The notes under the pieces are model-generated. The model did no database searches. It was not told where the DNA came from and saw only the letters and a program-made list of their open reading frames with translations. A program made the translations under genes and the position numbers. This document shows, piece by piece, positions 32,958 through 42,448 of a stretch of DNA of 64,000 nt. The stretch lies in contig NZ_RJRZ01000005.1 of the NCBI RefSeq assembly GCF_003993775.1, forward strand, positions 166,637 to 230,636, read 5' to 3'. The stretch's first letter is position 1; each line of letters begins with the position of its first letter. Source of the stretch: Frigidibacter oleivorans. Its GTDB lineage: Bacteria; Pseudomonadota; Alphaproteobacteria; Rhodobacterales; Rhodobacteraceae.

Positions 32958-34436
32958 CGTTGGTGGCAAGCTTAGCAAGATGTCCGGTTTCCGGGGACCA
33001 CCTCACTGCTGCCCGCCTATGTTGAAGATTACGTGTCGCAGGAATCTCTCGTCCGCGTCGTTGATGCCTTCGTCGAAACGCTCGATCTCACGGCGCTTGG
33101 ATTTGAGCGCACTGTCTCCGCCGCAACGGGAAGACCAGGCTATCACCCCGGCGACATGCTGCGGCTCTACATCTGGGGCTACCTGAACCAGTTGCGTTCA
33201 TCGCGACAATTGGAGCGCGCCTGCCAACGCGACCTGGAGGCCATCTGGCTGATGCGGCGAATGACCCCGGATTATCGGACCATTGCAGCGTTCCGGCATG
33301 ACAATCCCGAAGCGATCATCCGCACGGGGGCCGCATTCATCAGCTTCTGTCGCGAGAACGGCTTGGTCACTCCTGGCAAGGTGGCGCTGGACGGAACAAA
33401 GATGCGGGCGGTTGCCAGTGCGAAGAATATTGCAGGAGCGGATCGTCTGGCACGCGACATCGCTCATACCGCAACAGAAATCGCCTACTATCTCGACCGC
33501 CTCAACATAGCAGATCAACACTCGGCGGGCGCGCGCGATCAGACGGTCAATCGCGCGGCGTTTGCCAGCGCAATCGCGTCACTCGAACGCCGTAAGCAGC
33601 GCTTGGAAAAGCGACAAGCCGAACTTGGTGAGCATGATACCAACGTCGTGGTCTTCGGAGAACCGGATGCACGACCAATGGGATATGGCCGGGCGCCGAA
33701 GTTCCCAGCCTATAATCTCCAGAGTGTCGTCGATATTGAAAGCGGCCTGATCATTCACAACGATGTCGCCAACGAAGCCAACGACAGCCAGTTGCTGCAT
33801 CCAATGGCGATAGCGGCAAAAGAAGTGCTCGACGTCGACCAGCTCGAAGTGCTGGCGGACGGAGGCTACTCGAACGCGCAGGAAGTCGCGCGTTGCGAAC
33901 AGGACGGTGTCCGCGTGGCGGCCCCGATCAAGCGCGGAGCCATGAGCGCGCAATACTTCCGCCCCGTGCAATTCGTCCATGACGAGCAGACCGACACGAT
34001 CCGCTGCCCTGCTGGTGAAACCATGTATCCCAAGGGCAAGCATACCCGAAATCGGGCGATCCGCTACAGAACGCCCGCCTGCCAGACTTGCCAGATCAAA
34101 CAGCAGTGTACGCCGGGATATCAGCGCACCATTCACAGGCTCGTGGATCAGGGCGCGCTCGATCGGATGGAACGTCGGGTTCACGAGAACCCTGATCTTA
34201 TGACGATCCGGCGCTGCACGGTCGAGCATCCCTTCGGCACCATCAAGCGAATGTCTGGCGGAGGCCGCTTCCTGACCCGCGGTTTGCGACGGGTGAAAGC
34301 CGAAGCGGCCCTGTCGGTCCTGGCATTCAACATTATCCGCGCTTCGAACGCCTTCGGAACCGGAGCGCTGATGTCGCGTGGCTGAGAACCCCGCTCTATT
34401 CGGTTCTAGTCATCGCTGCCGCATTGCGTGCTCGCT

Positions 34437-34454
34437 GAGTTTCTGCACAGCCTG
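34437..34454. repeat. Right 18-bp inverted repeat, probable IS1182 right end
   Basis: GAGTTTCTGCACAGCCTG here is the exact complement of 26116-26133. It lies 52 nt after the transposase stop. Confidence 0.8.
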
Positions 34455-34550
34455 GGGGTCTCCCCGCTGATGGGGGTGCGTCGGCAACGCCAGTGCCGAC
34501 CAGGGGGAAGGCTTTCCCCTCCTACCCCCTCCCAGATCGCGACCCTCTTG

Positions 34551-34609
34551 GTTCCAATTAGCGGCCCATTGACTCCCAATCAGCCGAGGTAGATAGTTCC
34601 AATTATCGG
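34551..34609. repeat. Direct repeats in the promoter region of the DUF4143 ATPase
   Basis: GTTCCAATTAGCGG (34551-34564) recurs as GTTCCAATTATCGG (34596-34609), 45 nt apart, which is about four helical turns. The second copy ends 16 nt before the ATPase start. They may be operator sites. Confidence 0.5.
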
Positions 34610-34624
34610 AGACTAGGGGACGGG

Positions 34625-35845
34625 ATGTTCAAGCGGTTTGTAGAGCGCCGGGCGGAGGAAGCCCTTTCAGATACGCCCGTGGTTCTCATTGTAGGGCCAC
34701 GGCGGGCTGGCAAAACCACGCTCGTCAAGAAGATGGGGGAAGCCGGCCGCACCTATATCACGCTGGACGACCAGACCGTGCTGGAGGCTGCGCGGTCCGA
34801 TCCGGCCGGATTCATCCGGGGACTGGATCGGGCCATCATCGACGAGATTCAGCGCGCGCCCGACCTGCTGTTGGCGATCAAGAAGACGGTCGACGAGGAC
34901 TATCGTCCGGGCCGATTTCTCCTCACGGGCTCAGCGAATGTGCTGACCTTGCCACGGGTCGCCGATAGTCTCGCCGGCCGGATGGAAACGCTCGAGATGC
35001 TGCCGCTGGCACGGGCCGAGATCGAGGGCAGGACGCCGACCTTTCTGGAGCGTCTCTTCGAGGGAAAGCTGCAAAAGCCAAGCAAAGCGATCGTCGGCGA
35101 CGATCTCGTCCACTCCGTCCTGCTCGGCGGCTTTCCCGAGGCGATCGCCCGTGAGAGCGAGCGGCGCCGGCAGGACTGGGCGCGATCCTATCTCACGTCG
35201 GTTCTCACCCGCGATCTCAGGGACATCGCAGAGGTCGAGAAGCTGACCGAGCTCCCGAAATTCGTGCGGTTGCTGGCCGAGCATTCCAGCCAATTGGTCA
35301 ACTATTCGCAGTTCGGAGCCAGCATCAATGTCAGCCACAAGACGGGACAGCGCTATGTCGGGCTGCTCGAACAGGTCTTTCTGATCGCGACGCTGCAGCC
35401 CTGGTTCACCAACGCGCTGAAGCGCATCGTCAAAACACCGAAGCTACATTTCCTCGATTCCGGCCTGCTGGCGAGCACGCGGGGCCTGACCTTCGACAGG
35501 GTGAAGGCGGATCGCGGGACGTTCGGCGCCCTGCTGGAAAGCTTCGTGTTCTCGGAAGTGCTCAAGCTGACGACAGCCTCGGACCTGCGACTGACACCCT
35601 ATCACTTCCGCGATCGCGACATGCGCGAGGTCGACATCGTGCTGGAGCGTGACGACGGCATGATCGCCGGCATCGAGGTGAAAGCGAGCGCCACGGTCAA
35701 GTCCGGCGATTTCGCTGGGCTGCGCGCCTTGGCCGAAGCCTGCGGAGACCGCTTTGCTTTTGGCACCGTGCTGTATGACAGCACGGATATTGTGCCATTT
35801 GGTGACCGGCTGGCTGCGGCGCCATTGTCCTGTCTGTGGAGTTGA
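34625..35845 (+). CDS. AAA-family ATPase with DUF4143 domain
   Basis: This encodes 406 aa. The N-terminal AAA_14 domain has LIVGPRRAGKTTLVKK (Walker A, about 20-35), AIIDEIQRAPDLL (Walker B, about 80) and the LLTGSANV sensor. The DUF4143 domain (about 190-350) includes LTRDLRDIAEVEKL and HFLDSGLLA, and a C-terminal restriction-fold-like segment, EVDIVLERDDGMIAGIEVKAS, carries a D...E-x-K pattern. This large family is widespread on mobile DNA and of uncertain role, with defence or toxin-like functions suspected. It directly precedes the Hachiman genes but has its own repeats upstream. Confidence 0.9.
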   Translation: MFKRFVERRAEEALSDTPVVLIVGPRRAGKTTLVKKMGEAGRTYITLDDQTVLEAARSDPAGFIRGLDRAIIDEIQRAPDLLLAIKKTVDEDYRPGRFLLTGSANVLTLPRVADSLAGRMETLEMLPLARAEIEGRTPTFLERLFEGKLQKPSKAIVGDDLVHSVLLGGFPEAIARESERRRQDWARSYLTSVLTRDLRDIAEVEKLTELPKFVRLLAEHSSQLVNYSQFGASINVSHKTGQRYVGLLEQVFLIATLQPWFTNALKRIVKTPKLHFLDSGLLASTRGLTFDRVKADRGTFGALLESFVFSEVLKLTTASDLRLTPYHFRDRDMREVDIVLERDDGMIAGIEVKASATVKSGDFAGLRALAEACGDRFAFGTVLYDSTDIVPFGDRLAAAPLSCLWS

Positions 35846-35907
35846 GCGGATGTGCAAAGATTGCCGACTGATCAACCTTCGCGATGCAATGATCGTGGGA
35901 GGCCTCC

Positions 35908-36690
35908 GTGAGCCTGTATGAGAGGTGGTGCGACGCCACGAGAGAAAAAGACAAACGCAAGTACTACTGGACCTATGTCGAGAAGCATGGTGGCCGCGAT
36001 GAAATCCAAGGGGACTTGGCTGAAACGATCCGTTCGCATTACGACCGACTGGAACGCATTGCGGAGGACGTGGACCGGCTCGGATACAAGGTCGCCGCCG
36101 AGATCCTCTGCGAGGCGATGCCTCAGACGTCCAAGGGTCGTTCCGGCGATCTCGGCGAAATTCTCGCGACTGAGCTCGTCGAGGAGGAGATTGGCCTGCG
36201 TGTCCCTGTGCGCCGTCTCCGCTACAAGGACGGGCGCAACATGGCCATGCGCGGAGATGATTTCATCGGTGCCGGGTATGACAGTAAAGGCGAGAAGCTC
36301 TGGCTCCTGAAAGGCGAAGCCAAAAGCAACAAGGTGCTCGGTAAGGCCACGGTCACGAGCGCACGCAAGGTGCTCAACCGCGATAGCGGTCGGTGTACGC
36401 CGGACTCGCTGCTGTTCGTTGCAAACCGCCTGCTGGAAAGCAACGACCCGGACGACAACGCACTGGGCCGCAGCCTTCGCGACGAGGTGGGCCTGAAGTC
36501 TCTCCGGGCGGATCGCATCGATCACATGCTTTTCACTATATCGGGCAACGGTCCACACGCTTCGTTGAAACAGGATCTCGAGGCGACCGGCACCAATCGA
36601 GACCAGTATGTCGTGAACATTCACGTCAAAGACCACCAGGACTTCATCGCGGCCATGTATCAGGAGGCGGAAGATCTTGGAGACGATTGA
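35908..36690 (+). CDS. hamA: Hachiman defence protein HamA (DUF1837 nuclease)
   Basis: This encodes 260 aa. The DUF1837 pattern is clear: RSGDLGEILATELVEEE near 85, RYKDGRN and RGDDFIGAGYD near 110-125, then LLKGEAKSNKV near 132-142. The D...E-A-K spacing forms a PD-(D/E)XK-type active site. HamA is the nuclease effector of Hachiman and is held in check by the helicase HamB until phage-linked DNA damage is sensed. GTG 35908 has GGGAGG 5 nt upstream. The gene overlaps hamB by 14 nt, the tight coupling expected of this two-gene system. Confidence 0.88.
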   Translation: MSLYERWCDATREKDKRKYYWTYVEKHGGRDEIQGDLAETIRSHYDRLERIAEDVDRLGYKVAAEILCEAMPQTSKGRSGDLGEILATELVEEEIGLRVPVRRLRYKDGRNMAMRGDDFIGAGYDSKGEKLWLLKGEAKSNKVLGKATVTSARKVLNRDSGRCTPDSLLFVANRLLESNDPDDNALGRSLRDEVGLKSLRADRIDHMLFTISGNGPHASLKQDLEATGTNRDQYVVNIHVKDHQDFIAAMYQEAEDLGDD

Positions 36691-39600
36691 CGAGTTGACA
36701 ACTTTCCTGACGGACGCGACCGTCGATGGCATCCTCGGACGCCTCCTGTATCGCGGCGCGGCATGGTCGCTGATGCGCGAAAACGGTGTACTGCCGCCGA
36801 ATGCGCCGCCGCTCGGCGCGACGATCGAAACGGATCTTGCGGAACACGGCTTCGCCCTGCTTAGGGGCGCAATGGCGCTTCGTGCTCAGGTCGGCACCTC
36901 GGACCTGACCAGCAAGGCGTTCGAGCGCTCCGCCAATGCCTTCGAAGCTCTTGTTCGCAATGGTGATCTGGAATCGCATGATCGAGGCTTCCGCCGCACC
37001 ATCGCTGCCGCAGCCTATCATCTCGCCGGATTTTCAGCCGTTGCCTATTCGCTCTTCAACGAGACCGCGGGCGACCTGAACACCTCACCCGGCGAAACAG
37101 CGATCCAACATCTGATCCTGCGCGATCTCGGCCAATTGCGCGGCTTCGTTCGCGATTGGCTGGACAACGACGATCACAAGGATGAGCAGATCGCGGAGGC
37201 TCTGCGGGGTGAAGAGCCCGATGTCGATGAAGCTCTGTCGACCATCCTCAACACGACGATCTGCCGGGCGCTGGCGTATTTTGATTTCGCGCTTGAGACG
37301 GGCGAAACCGAGCCGATCGAGACAGCAAGGGCATTGCTCGACGTCGCGGTCAGTCTTGCAGACAATGCGGAGAATGTCCCCCTGTGGTGGATCTCGAACC
37401 TCTGTCGTCACCTTATCGATGACCTGTGGCAGCATTCCCTGCACGAAAATCTGCCGACCGAGCCACCGGAAGGAACGGAGGAAAAATACCCGGACCTGCG
37501 CAGGCTATTCATCTCATCGCTCTATGCTCGCAAAACTTCCGAGGTGGAGTTGTGGCCATCGCAGCGCGAAGCAGCCCGGCGCTCCACCGACGTCACGGAC
37601 GATCTGGTTGTCGCCTTACCAACCAGCGCAGGTAAAACGCGAGTGGCCGAGATTGCAGCGTTGATGACCCTTTCGTCGGCGCGCCGGGTACTGATTGTCA
37701 CGCCGCTGCGCGCGCTGTCCGCACAAACCGAGCGATCCTTCAGAAAAACCTTCGCGCCTCTCGGCTTCAGCGTCTCCTCACTTTACGGTGCCAGCGGCCT
37801 TTCGGCAGGCGATGAAGACGCATTGCGCACTCGCGAAATCATCATCGCGACACCTGAGAAGCTCGACTTCGCATTGCGAAGCGACCCATCGCTGATAGAC
37901 GATGTCGGTCTCATCGTCCTCGACGAAGGCCACATGATTGGTCCGAGCGAGCGTGAAATCCGTTATGAGACGCTGGTCCAACGCCTGCTTCGGCGCACAG
38001 ACGCGGAGAGCCGTAGGATTGTCTGTCTGTCCGCCATCCTGCCAAGCGGCGAAGAGCTAGACGATCTTACGGCATGGATACGCTCCGACGAACCCGGCGC
38101 GCCGGTGCTCTCAGACTGGCGTCCGACCCGACAACGATTTGGCACGCTTACTTGGCGGGGCCAAGACGCACTGCTTCGCCTCGATCTGAATCGCAATGGT
38201 CCGTTCATCGATAAATTTGTCGTGCAGAAACCGGCTAGAGGCAAAGAAAAACTACCCTACCCACGCAAGACGTCGCATCTCACCTTGTTCGCTGCATGGG
38301 AGTTCGCCGGCCAAGGAAAGAGGACGCTGATCTTTTCAACCCAAGCCAATTGGGTCGAAGGCTTCGGCAAACAAGTCGTGGACCTCTGCAAGCGTGGATA
38401 TTTGGGCTCACTGCTGGAGGATGAGGCACCGATTGCCCGCGCTCTTGAGGTCGGCAAGGAGTGGTTGGGAGAAGACCACCCCGCCGTTGCCAGTCTGAAG
38501 GTAGGCATCGCGATCCATCACGGTCGGCTTCCGAGCCCATTCCTGCGCGAATTGGAAACGCTGCTGTCCGAGGGCGTCTTGAAGGTCATCGTTGCATCGC
38601 CGACGCTCTCCCAAGGCCTCAATCTCAACGCTGCAGTTATGCTGGTGCCGTATCTGGTCCGCAGAGGCGAGAAGATCAAAGGCGAGGAGTTCGCAAATGT
38701 CGCCGGGCGAGCCGGTCGCGCTTTCGTGGACGTCGAAGGCCTCATCATTCACGTGATGTTCGACAAGATCAGATGGCGAGAAAGAGAGTGGCGTGAGTTG
38801 GTTGCCTCCGCCAAGGCCCGCACACTGAAGAGCGGCCTCATCCAAATCGTCGCAGAGATCCTTGAGCGCCTGGCTCGTGAAGGCGTTCTGGAGCGCGATG
38901 ACGCATGGGAATATCTCGCCAACGCCCGCGAAGCCTGGAGATCGCCAGCGGAGGAAGCCGCAGTCGCCGAGCGCTTGGCGGCCGGCGCGGAATATGACGC
39001 AGATGGCGGTGAAGATGAAGGCGGTGATGACGAGGGGGAGACCATCGACGAGGAACCGCTTTCGCAAATCGTTGAACGCCTCGATGCGACTGTTTTCGGA
39101 TTGATCGAAGCGCTGGACGCCGACCGGGCGGATCTGCCAACGCTCTTGGACGAGGCGCTCAAAGGGTCGCTCTGGGCCCGCCAGATAGCCCGAGAGGACG
39201 AGGACATCGCGCCATTGCACAAGAAGGTGTTCGAGGCGCGCGCTGAACTCATATGGAAGTCCACTACAATGGATGCGCGGCGTGGACATTTCGCGATGGG
39301 TGTCGGGCTCGAGGCTGGGCTCGCCATTGATGCCATGGCAGACGAATTGGCCGATCTCCTCGATCAAGCCGACGCTGCTGCGCTGAGTGGCGATGTAGAC
39401 GAACTTGTCGACGCCCTCTGTGGTCTCGGGGAACGCTTGTTGTTCATGCGGCCTTTCATTCCCGACAAGACGAACGCGCTACCGACCAATTGGAAGGACA
39501 TCCTGCGCCGTTGGGTGTCTGGCGACGATGTCGCCAATATTGGGCCTCAGAATATGCGGGCTGTCGAAGAGGCCTTCACCTATCGTTTGGTCTGGGCCTT

Positions 39601-40177
39601 GGAAGCTGTTCGTACCCGCCGCATGTCCCTCGGCTGGTCTCCAGAAACAGTGGTGGGGGGCGCCGCAGCAGCGGTCGAAACCGGCGTTCCACAATTCATG
39701 ATGTCGATGCTGATCCGCGCGGGCCTTCCATCACGGCGCGCAGCCATGGCGGCAATCGAGGATGCCGAGCCAGCCTTCGTCACGCCCGCGGAGATGAGGG
39801 CCTGGCTCGAATCCGACGAGATCACAGCTTACACCGATGCTGGTGATTGGCCGACCCCCGACACGGCAGCGCTATGGGCGCGGTTCCGAACGGAGGCCCT
39901 GAGTGGCGGCATTCAGAAATGGTCGGTCGAACACTACAAGCGCCTGCTCGACACCGCGACCGCCCCCCCTGCCGGCCTCTATCGGATTGTCACAGACGAT
40001 GGAGATGGGCGGACCTGGATGGCGACGCCTGACTATCAGCGGGTGGCGGCATTCAAGAAATCGGCACTTGATCCGAAGCCCAGCCTGTTCTCGGGGCGGC
40101 TGCAGGGCAATACTAGGTTGGTGGAAGCGTTGCGCGTCGGCCGTGGGAAACTGCGCTGGCCACGGGCCAACACGTAG
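36677..40177 (+). CDS. hamB: Hachiman defence helicase HamB
   Basis: This encodes 1166 aa. It is a superfamily 2 (Ski2-like) helicase: PTSAGKTRVAEIA (Walker A, about 315), VLDEGHMIG (motif II, about 415), CLSAILPSGEELDDL (motif III, about 450), and FANVAGRAGRAFVD (motif VI, about 675). A long helical C-terminal half with an acidic linker near 775-795 (DGGEDEGGDDEGETIDEE) follows. HamB translocates on DNA and controls HamA. The start is TTG 36677 with GGAGGCGG 6 nt upstream, inside the hamA 3' end. No disruption is seen, so the system should be functional. Confidence 0.88.
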   Translation: METIDELTTFLTDATVDGILGRLLYRGAAWSLMRENGVLPPNAPPLGATIETDLAEHGFALLRGAMALRAQVGTSDLTSKAFERSANAFEALVRNGDLESHDRGFRRTIAAAAYHLAGFSAVAYSLFNETAGDLNTSPGETAIQHLILRDLGQLRGFVRDWLDNDDHKDEQIAEALRGEEPDVDEALSTILNTTICRALAYFDFALETGETEPIETARALLDVAVSLADNAENVPLWWISNLCRHLIDDLWQHSLHENLPTEPPEGTEEKYPDLRRLFISSLYARKTSEVELWPSQREAARRSTDVTDDLVVALPTSAGKTRVAEIAALMTLSSARRVLIVTPLRALSAQTERSFRKTFAPLGFSVSSLYGASGLSAGDEDALRTREIIIATPEKLDFALRSDPSLIDDVGLIVLDEGHMIGPSEREIRYETLVQRLLRRTDAESRRIVCLSAILPSGEELDDLTAWIRSDEPGAPVLSDWRPTRQRFGTLTWRGQDALLRLDLNRNGPFIDKFVVQKPARGKEKLPYPRKTSHLTLFAAWEFAGQGKRTLIFSTQANWVEGFGKQVVDLCKRGYLGSLLEDEAPIARALEVGKEWLGEDHPAVASLKVGIAIHHGRLPSPFLRELETLLSEGVLKVIVASPTLSQGLNLNAAVMLVPYLVRRGEKIKGEEFANVAGRAGRAFVDVEGLIIHVMFDKIRWREREWRELVASAKARTLKSGLIQIVAEILERLAREGVLERDDAWEYLANAREAWRSPAEEAAVAERLAAGAEYDADGGEDEGGDDEGETIDEEPLSQIVERLDATVFGLIEALDADRADLPTLLDEALKGSLWARQIAREDEDIAPLHKKVFEARAELIWKSTTMDARRGHFAMGVGLEAGLAIDAMADELADLLDQADAAALSGDVDELVDALCGLGERLLFMRPFIPDKTNALPTNWKDILRRWVSGDDVANIGPQNMRAVEEAFTYRLVWALEAVRTRRMSLGWSPETVVGGAAAAVETGVPQFMMSMLIRAGLPSRRAAMAAIEDAEPAFVTPAEMRAWLESDEITAYTDAGDWPTPDTAALWARFRTEALSGGIQKWSVEHYKRLLDTATAPPAGLYRIVTDDGDGRTWMATPDYQRVAAFKKSALDPKPSLFSGRLQGNTRLVEALRVGRGKLRWPRANT

Positions 40178-40202
40178 AGGAGAACCTACGAGATAATTTC
40201 CG

Positions 40203-41156
40203 CTATTTTTCGTTGGAAGGCTGAAAAAATCCTGCTCTTAGGTCACGATTACTTTCCGAGTGCTTAGGCAGCTGCAAGGAGATGCGCTGATTCTTTCCCA
40301 TCCGCCGCTGCGAAGAAAATTCTACGCGCTGGATGGCATCGATATCGCCGGATGAATACTCGACCCTGTTGGCCTCATCGAAAGGAATGTGTTCCGCCTC
40401 TACCCAGAGAGCAACGGTGAGTATCACGTCTCCCAACCGAACGGGTCCGTCGGAAGTCGTGACGGTCACCTCGCCGGGATAGGGAAAGCACACCGTTCGG
40501 AAAACGGGTGACTGGGCCTTTTCTATGCCTTCAAACGGATCAGTTGCCTCCTGAAGCTGGAGCCAAAGATCGTTCAAAGACCAGGTCGCGCCGGTCTCCT
40601 CGTTACGAAAGATGGATGCAAAAGGGTCCGTATCCTCGGGTAGCGTACAGTCAACATCCGACGGTTCTGGCATATTCCAATCTAGCGAGCGAAATTTTCG
40701 AATTCCGACTCGTGAGATGACGCACACTTTGTGCCAGAAGAGCACGAAGTCTACCTGCAGCAATGAATTGACATCCTCAATCCCGATCTCCGAGAGCTTT
40801 CGAAGAGAAACACCACATTGCTCGGCGACCTTCTGGGCACTGTCGGTGAAGCCTGACGCACTCACCGCGATTGTACGATCTGCACCAATCGCCTTTTTCT
40901 TCGCGGCCAGTTGCTCGATCCAGGTGACATCCTGAATTGCAGTCCTTCGCCGACACTCGATCGTCAAAAGGACTTCGGCGGAGCCAATCCACGTACGGAT
41001 ACTTGCATCGACCTCTCGCAGCTGACCTGTAATCTTGCATCTGATACGATCAGGAGAGGTAACAGTCACATTTCCGGGGTCTGCATCAGCCTCTATTCTC
41101 GCAACCAGACGCTCGAATTCACGCCATTCAGGATCTTGGGCTTCGCTGGCGCTCAT
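40203..41156 (-). CDS. Mrr-like PD-(D/E)XK restriction endonuclease
   Basis: This encodes 317 aa. The N-terminal 140 residues have the Mrr/REase-like layout: WREFERLVARIEADAD helix, REVDASIRTW strand with the first Asp near 50, LLTIECRRRTAIQDVTWIEQL with E-x-(R) in place of the usual ExK/QxK near 70, and IAVSASGFTDSAQKVAEQCG. The catalytic lysine appears replaced by arginine, so activity may be altered. The C-terminal half is unassigned. It overlaps tcmP by 4 nt (ATGA) and so belongs to that three-gene transcript. It converges on hamB. Confidence 0.75.
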   Translation of the reverse strand: MSASEAQDPEWREFERLVARIEADADPGNVTVTSPDRIRCKITGQLREVDASIRTWIGSAEVLLTIECRRRTAIQDVTWIEQLAAKKKAIGADRTIAVSASGFTDSAQKVAEQCGVSLRKLSEIGIEDVNSLLQVDFVLFWHKVCVISRVGIRKFRSLDWNMPEPSDVDCTLPEDTDPFASIFRNEETGATWSLNDLWLQLQEATDPFEGIEKAQSPVFRTVCFPYPGEVTVTTSDGPVRLGDVILTVALWVEAEHIPFDEANRVEYSSGDIDAIQRVEFSSQRRMGKNQRISLQLPKHSESNRDLRAGFFQPSNEK

Positions 41157-42421
41157 CTTTTGCGACGCTTTCCGTCCGCACCGGCATCGAGGAACATCGG
41201 GAAAAAGCTGCGCTGTGTCTTCACCTTGATGACGTCATTGACCCCAATCGTGTTTGCTTTCCGTCGCTCACCGCCTGCAGGTGTAATGACTTCAAGATCC
41301 GGGTTCTCTATAATCGCCGTATGAATGTCATCGGCGTGAGCAGGTGTGACGTTGTAGATGCTCTCGTAAAAATCCATAACGGGCATCGCATCACCTGTCT
41401 CAGTCACAAGACGCGGAATATCTCCCAGGAGTTGGCTCTTCGCGGACGCACGGGCATCACTGTCGAACAGATAGAGCATGCCTTCGTCATGCCGCGGATC
41501 ATAAGACAGCATGTTGAGGCCGGACCGACCGAAATGTGCCTGCATCGTTGCATTGTCATGCAGGATGTTGTTGTAGACCTGCCGCGCACGGCAAGCGTTG
41601 GCGAAGTGAATGAGCCAATACCGCCAGCCACCAGGGTTATTAATCGAGAACGGGCTTACATAGGGAGCGCATCTCCGGAACACGTCAAAAACGATTTTTT
41701 CAGCCGTGCCGAGCCAGTCATTCTTGCTCATGACCCCGTTCAGTTCACCGATATCGGCGGTCTTGAGCCCAAGATAGTCCAATCGGGCAGTGAGTTGATC
41801 TGGTTGGTCCTTTTTCAAAAAGGCCAACAGAGAACTGATCATGAACGTGTAGAAGATCTCAGCCGCTGGATAGGTCCGCATGATGTCGACGATCGTGTCA
41901 CGCTCGACGTGGCTATCCCCGCATTGGTCTAAGTTGAACAATACGCTTCGATAACGGCCCTGCTCCAGCAACGCCCTGGTTTTCGGGTAAGCTTTCTCGA
42001 AGAACTCATTCAGGTACTCCACGCGAAGATGCAGCTTCGGGCATGTTTCCGCGATATCTGCCTGCAGTGGCGCGACATGGGTCTTCAATAGTTCGATCGC
42101 ATCCCGACTGGCATCATTAAAAATGAGAAGACACTCGACCTCAATAGCGCCCAAACCTTGCGCCGCCCGCTGTGTGTTGACCGCTTCAGTCGCGCGCCTG
42201 AGTTCTTCAATGAAAATCAGCGGGGACCCGGGCGTTCCGCACTGGTAACGTCCCCCACCAGCAAACCCATCGACTATTGCAAGCCTGAAACGTTCCTGTT
42301 GGGGTAATTTGCAGCGAACGGTAAGATAATCAAAGACGTACTCACGAAGAATCTTGTGTTTGCGCCGCGAATGCTCTTCGAGCTTCGCGCCATCTGCCCA
42401 TTCGTATCTTTTTTCGACCAT
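41153..42421 (-). CDS. tcmP: Three-Cys-motif partner protein TcmP
   Basis: This encodes 422 aa. The family pattern is present: EHSRRKHKILREYVFDYL near 16-33, AIVDGFAGGGRY near 49-60 resembling a methyltransferase motif I, FNDASRDAIELL near 102, and SVLFNLDQCGDSHV near 155-168. TcmP proteins are encoded next to Gp37/Gp68-type three-Cys-motif proteins and are of unknown function; a nucleic-acid-modifying role is suspected from the Rossmann-like core. It lies 27 nt after the three-Cys gene and overlaps the Mrr-like gene, a rarely discussed trio. Confidence 0.88.
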   Translation of the reverse strand: MVEKRYEWADGAKLEEHSRRKHKILREYVFDYLTVRCKLPQQERFRLAIVDGFAGGGRYQCGTPGSPLIFIEELRRATEAVNTQRAAQGLGAIEVECLLIFNDASRDAIELLKTHVAPLQADIAETCPKLHLRVEYLNEFFEKAYPKTRALLEQGRYRSVLFNLDQCGDSHVERDTIVDIMRTYPAAEIFYTFMISSLLAFLKKDQPDQLTARLDYLGLKTADIGELNGVMSKNDWLGTAEKIVFDVFRRCAPYVSPFSINNPGGWRYWLIHFANACRARQVYNNILHDNATMQAHFGRSGLNMLSYDPRHDEGMLYLFDSDARASAKSQLLGDIPRLVTETGDAMPVMDFYESIYNVTPAHADDIHTAIIENPDLEVITPAGGERRKANTIGVNDVIKVKTQRSFFPMFLDAGADGKRRKR

Positions 42422-42448
42422 GTTGCCTCCCCGCCTATCTCTAAACTC

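Larger units (their letters stand above)
31751..33005 (-). mobile_element. IS3-family insertion sequence nested in the IS1182-type element
   Basis: This 1255-bp element has terminal inverted repeats starting TGAGGTGGTCCCC at both ends and further similarity inward (CCGGACA). It is flanked by a 4-bp duplication, CTGC at 31747-31750 and 33006-33009. It has the standard two-frame orfA/orfB organisation. All parts look intact, so this is the more recent insertion. Confidence 0.93.
31705..34385 (+). pseudogene. IS1182-family transposase interrupted by an IS3-family element
   Basis: The gene starts at ATG 31705 (MGRFIEGYDRSQPL), runs to 31750, is broken by the insertion 31751-33005 and resumes at 33006. 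Removing the insertion and one copy of the duplicated CTGC restores the reading frame (PLLLPAYVEDYVSQES). The resumed part encodes about 460 residues ending GALMSRG, with a DDE transposase core: VALDGTKMRA near the first Asp, LADGGYSNAQE near the second, and HPFGTIKRM near the Glu region. The zinc-like cluster CQTCQIKQQC is also typical of IS1182. The element should be inactive unless translated from an internal start. Confidence 0.9.
26116..34454. mobile_element. Chromate/arsenic resistance cassette bounded by IS1182-like inverted ends
   Basis: An 18-nt sequence, CAGGCTGTGCAGAAACTC at 26116-26133, recurs as its exact complement at 34437-34454. The right copy lies about 50 nt after the IS1182-type transposase gene, where that element's end is expected. 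The left copy has no transposase beside it. Between them lie chrA, the ars operon, a tauE-like gene and the nested IS elements. GGGG adjoins both outer edges, which could be a 4-bp target duplication but is low complexity. I infer a transposon-like unit captured by one IS1182 element and a solo end. Confidence 0.5.

Noticed and set aside
33033..33062. Start of the IS1182 transposase at an internal codon near 33033
   Set aside because: The true N-terminus lies at 31705, before the IS3 insertion. Joining the two parts restores the family's usual beginning.
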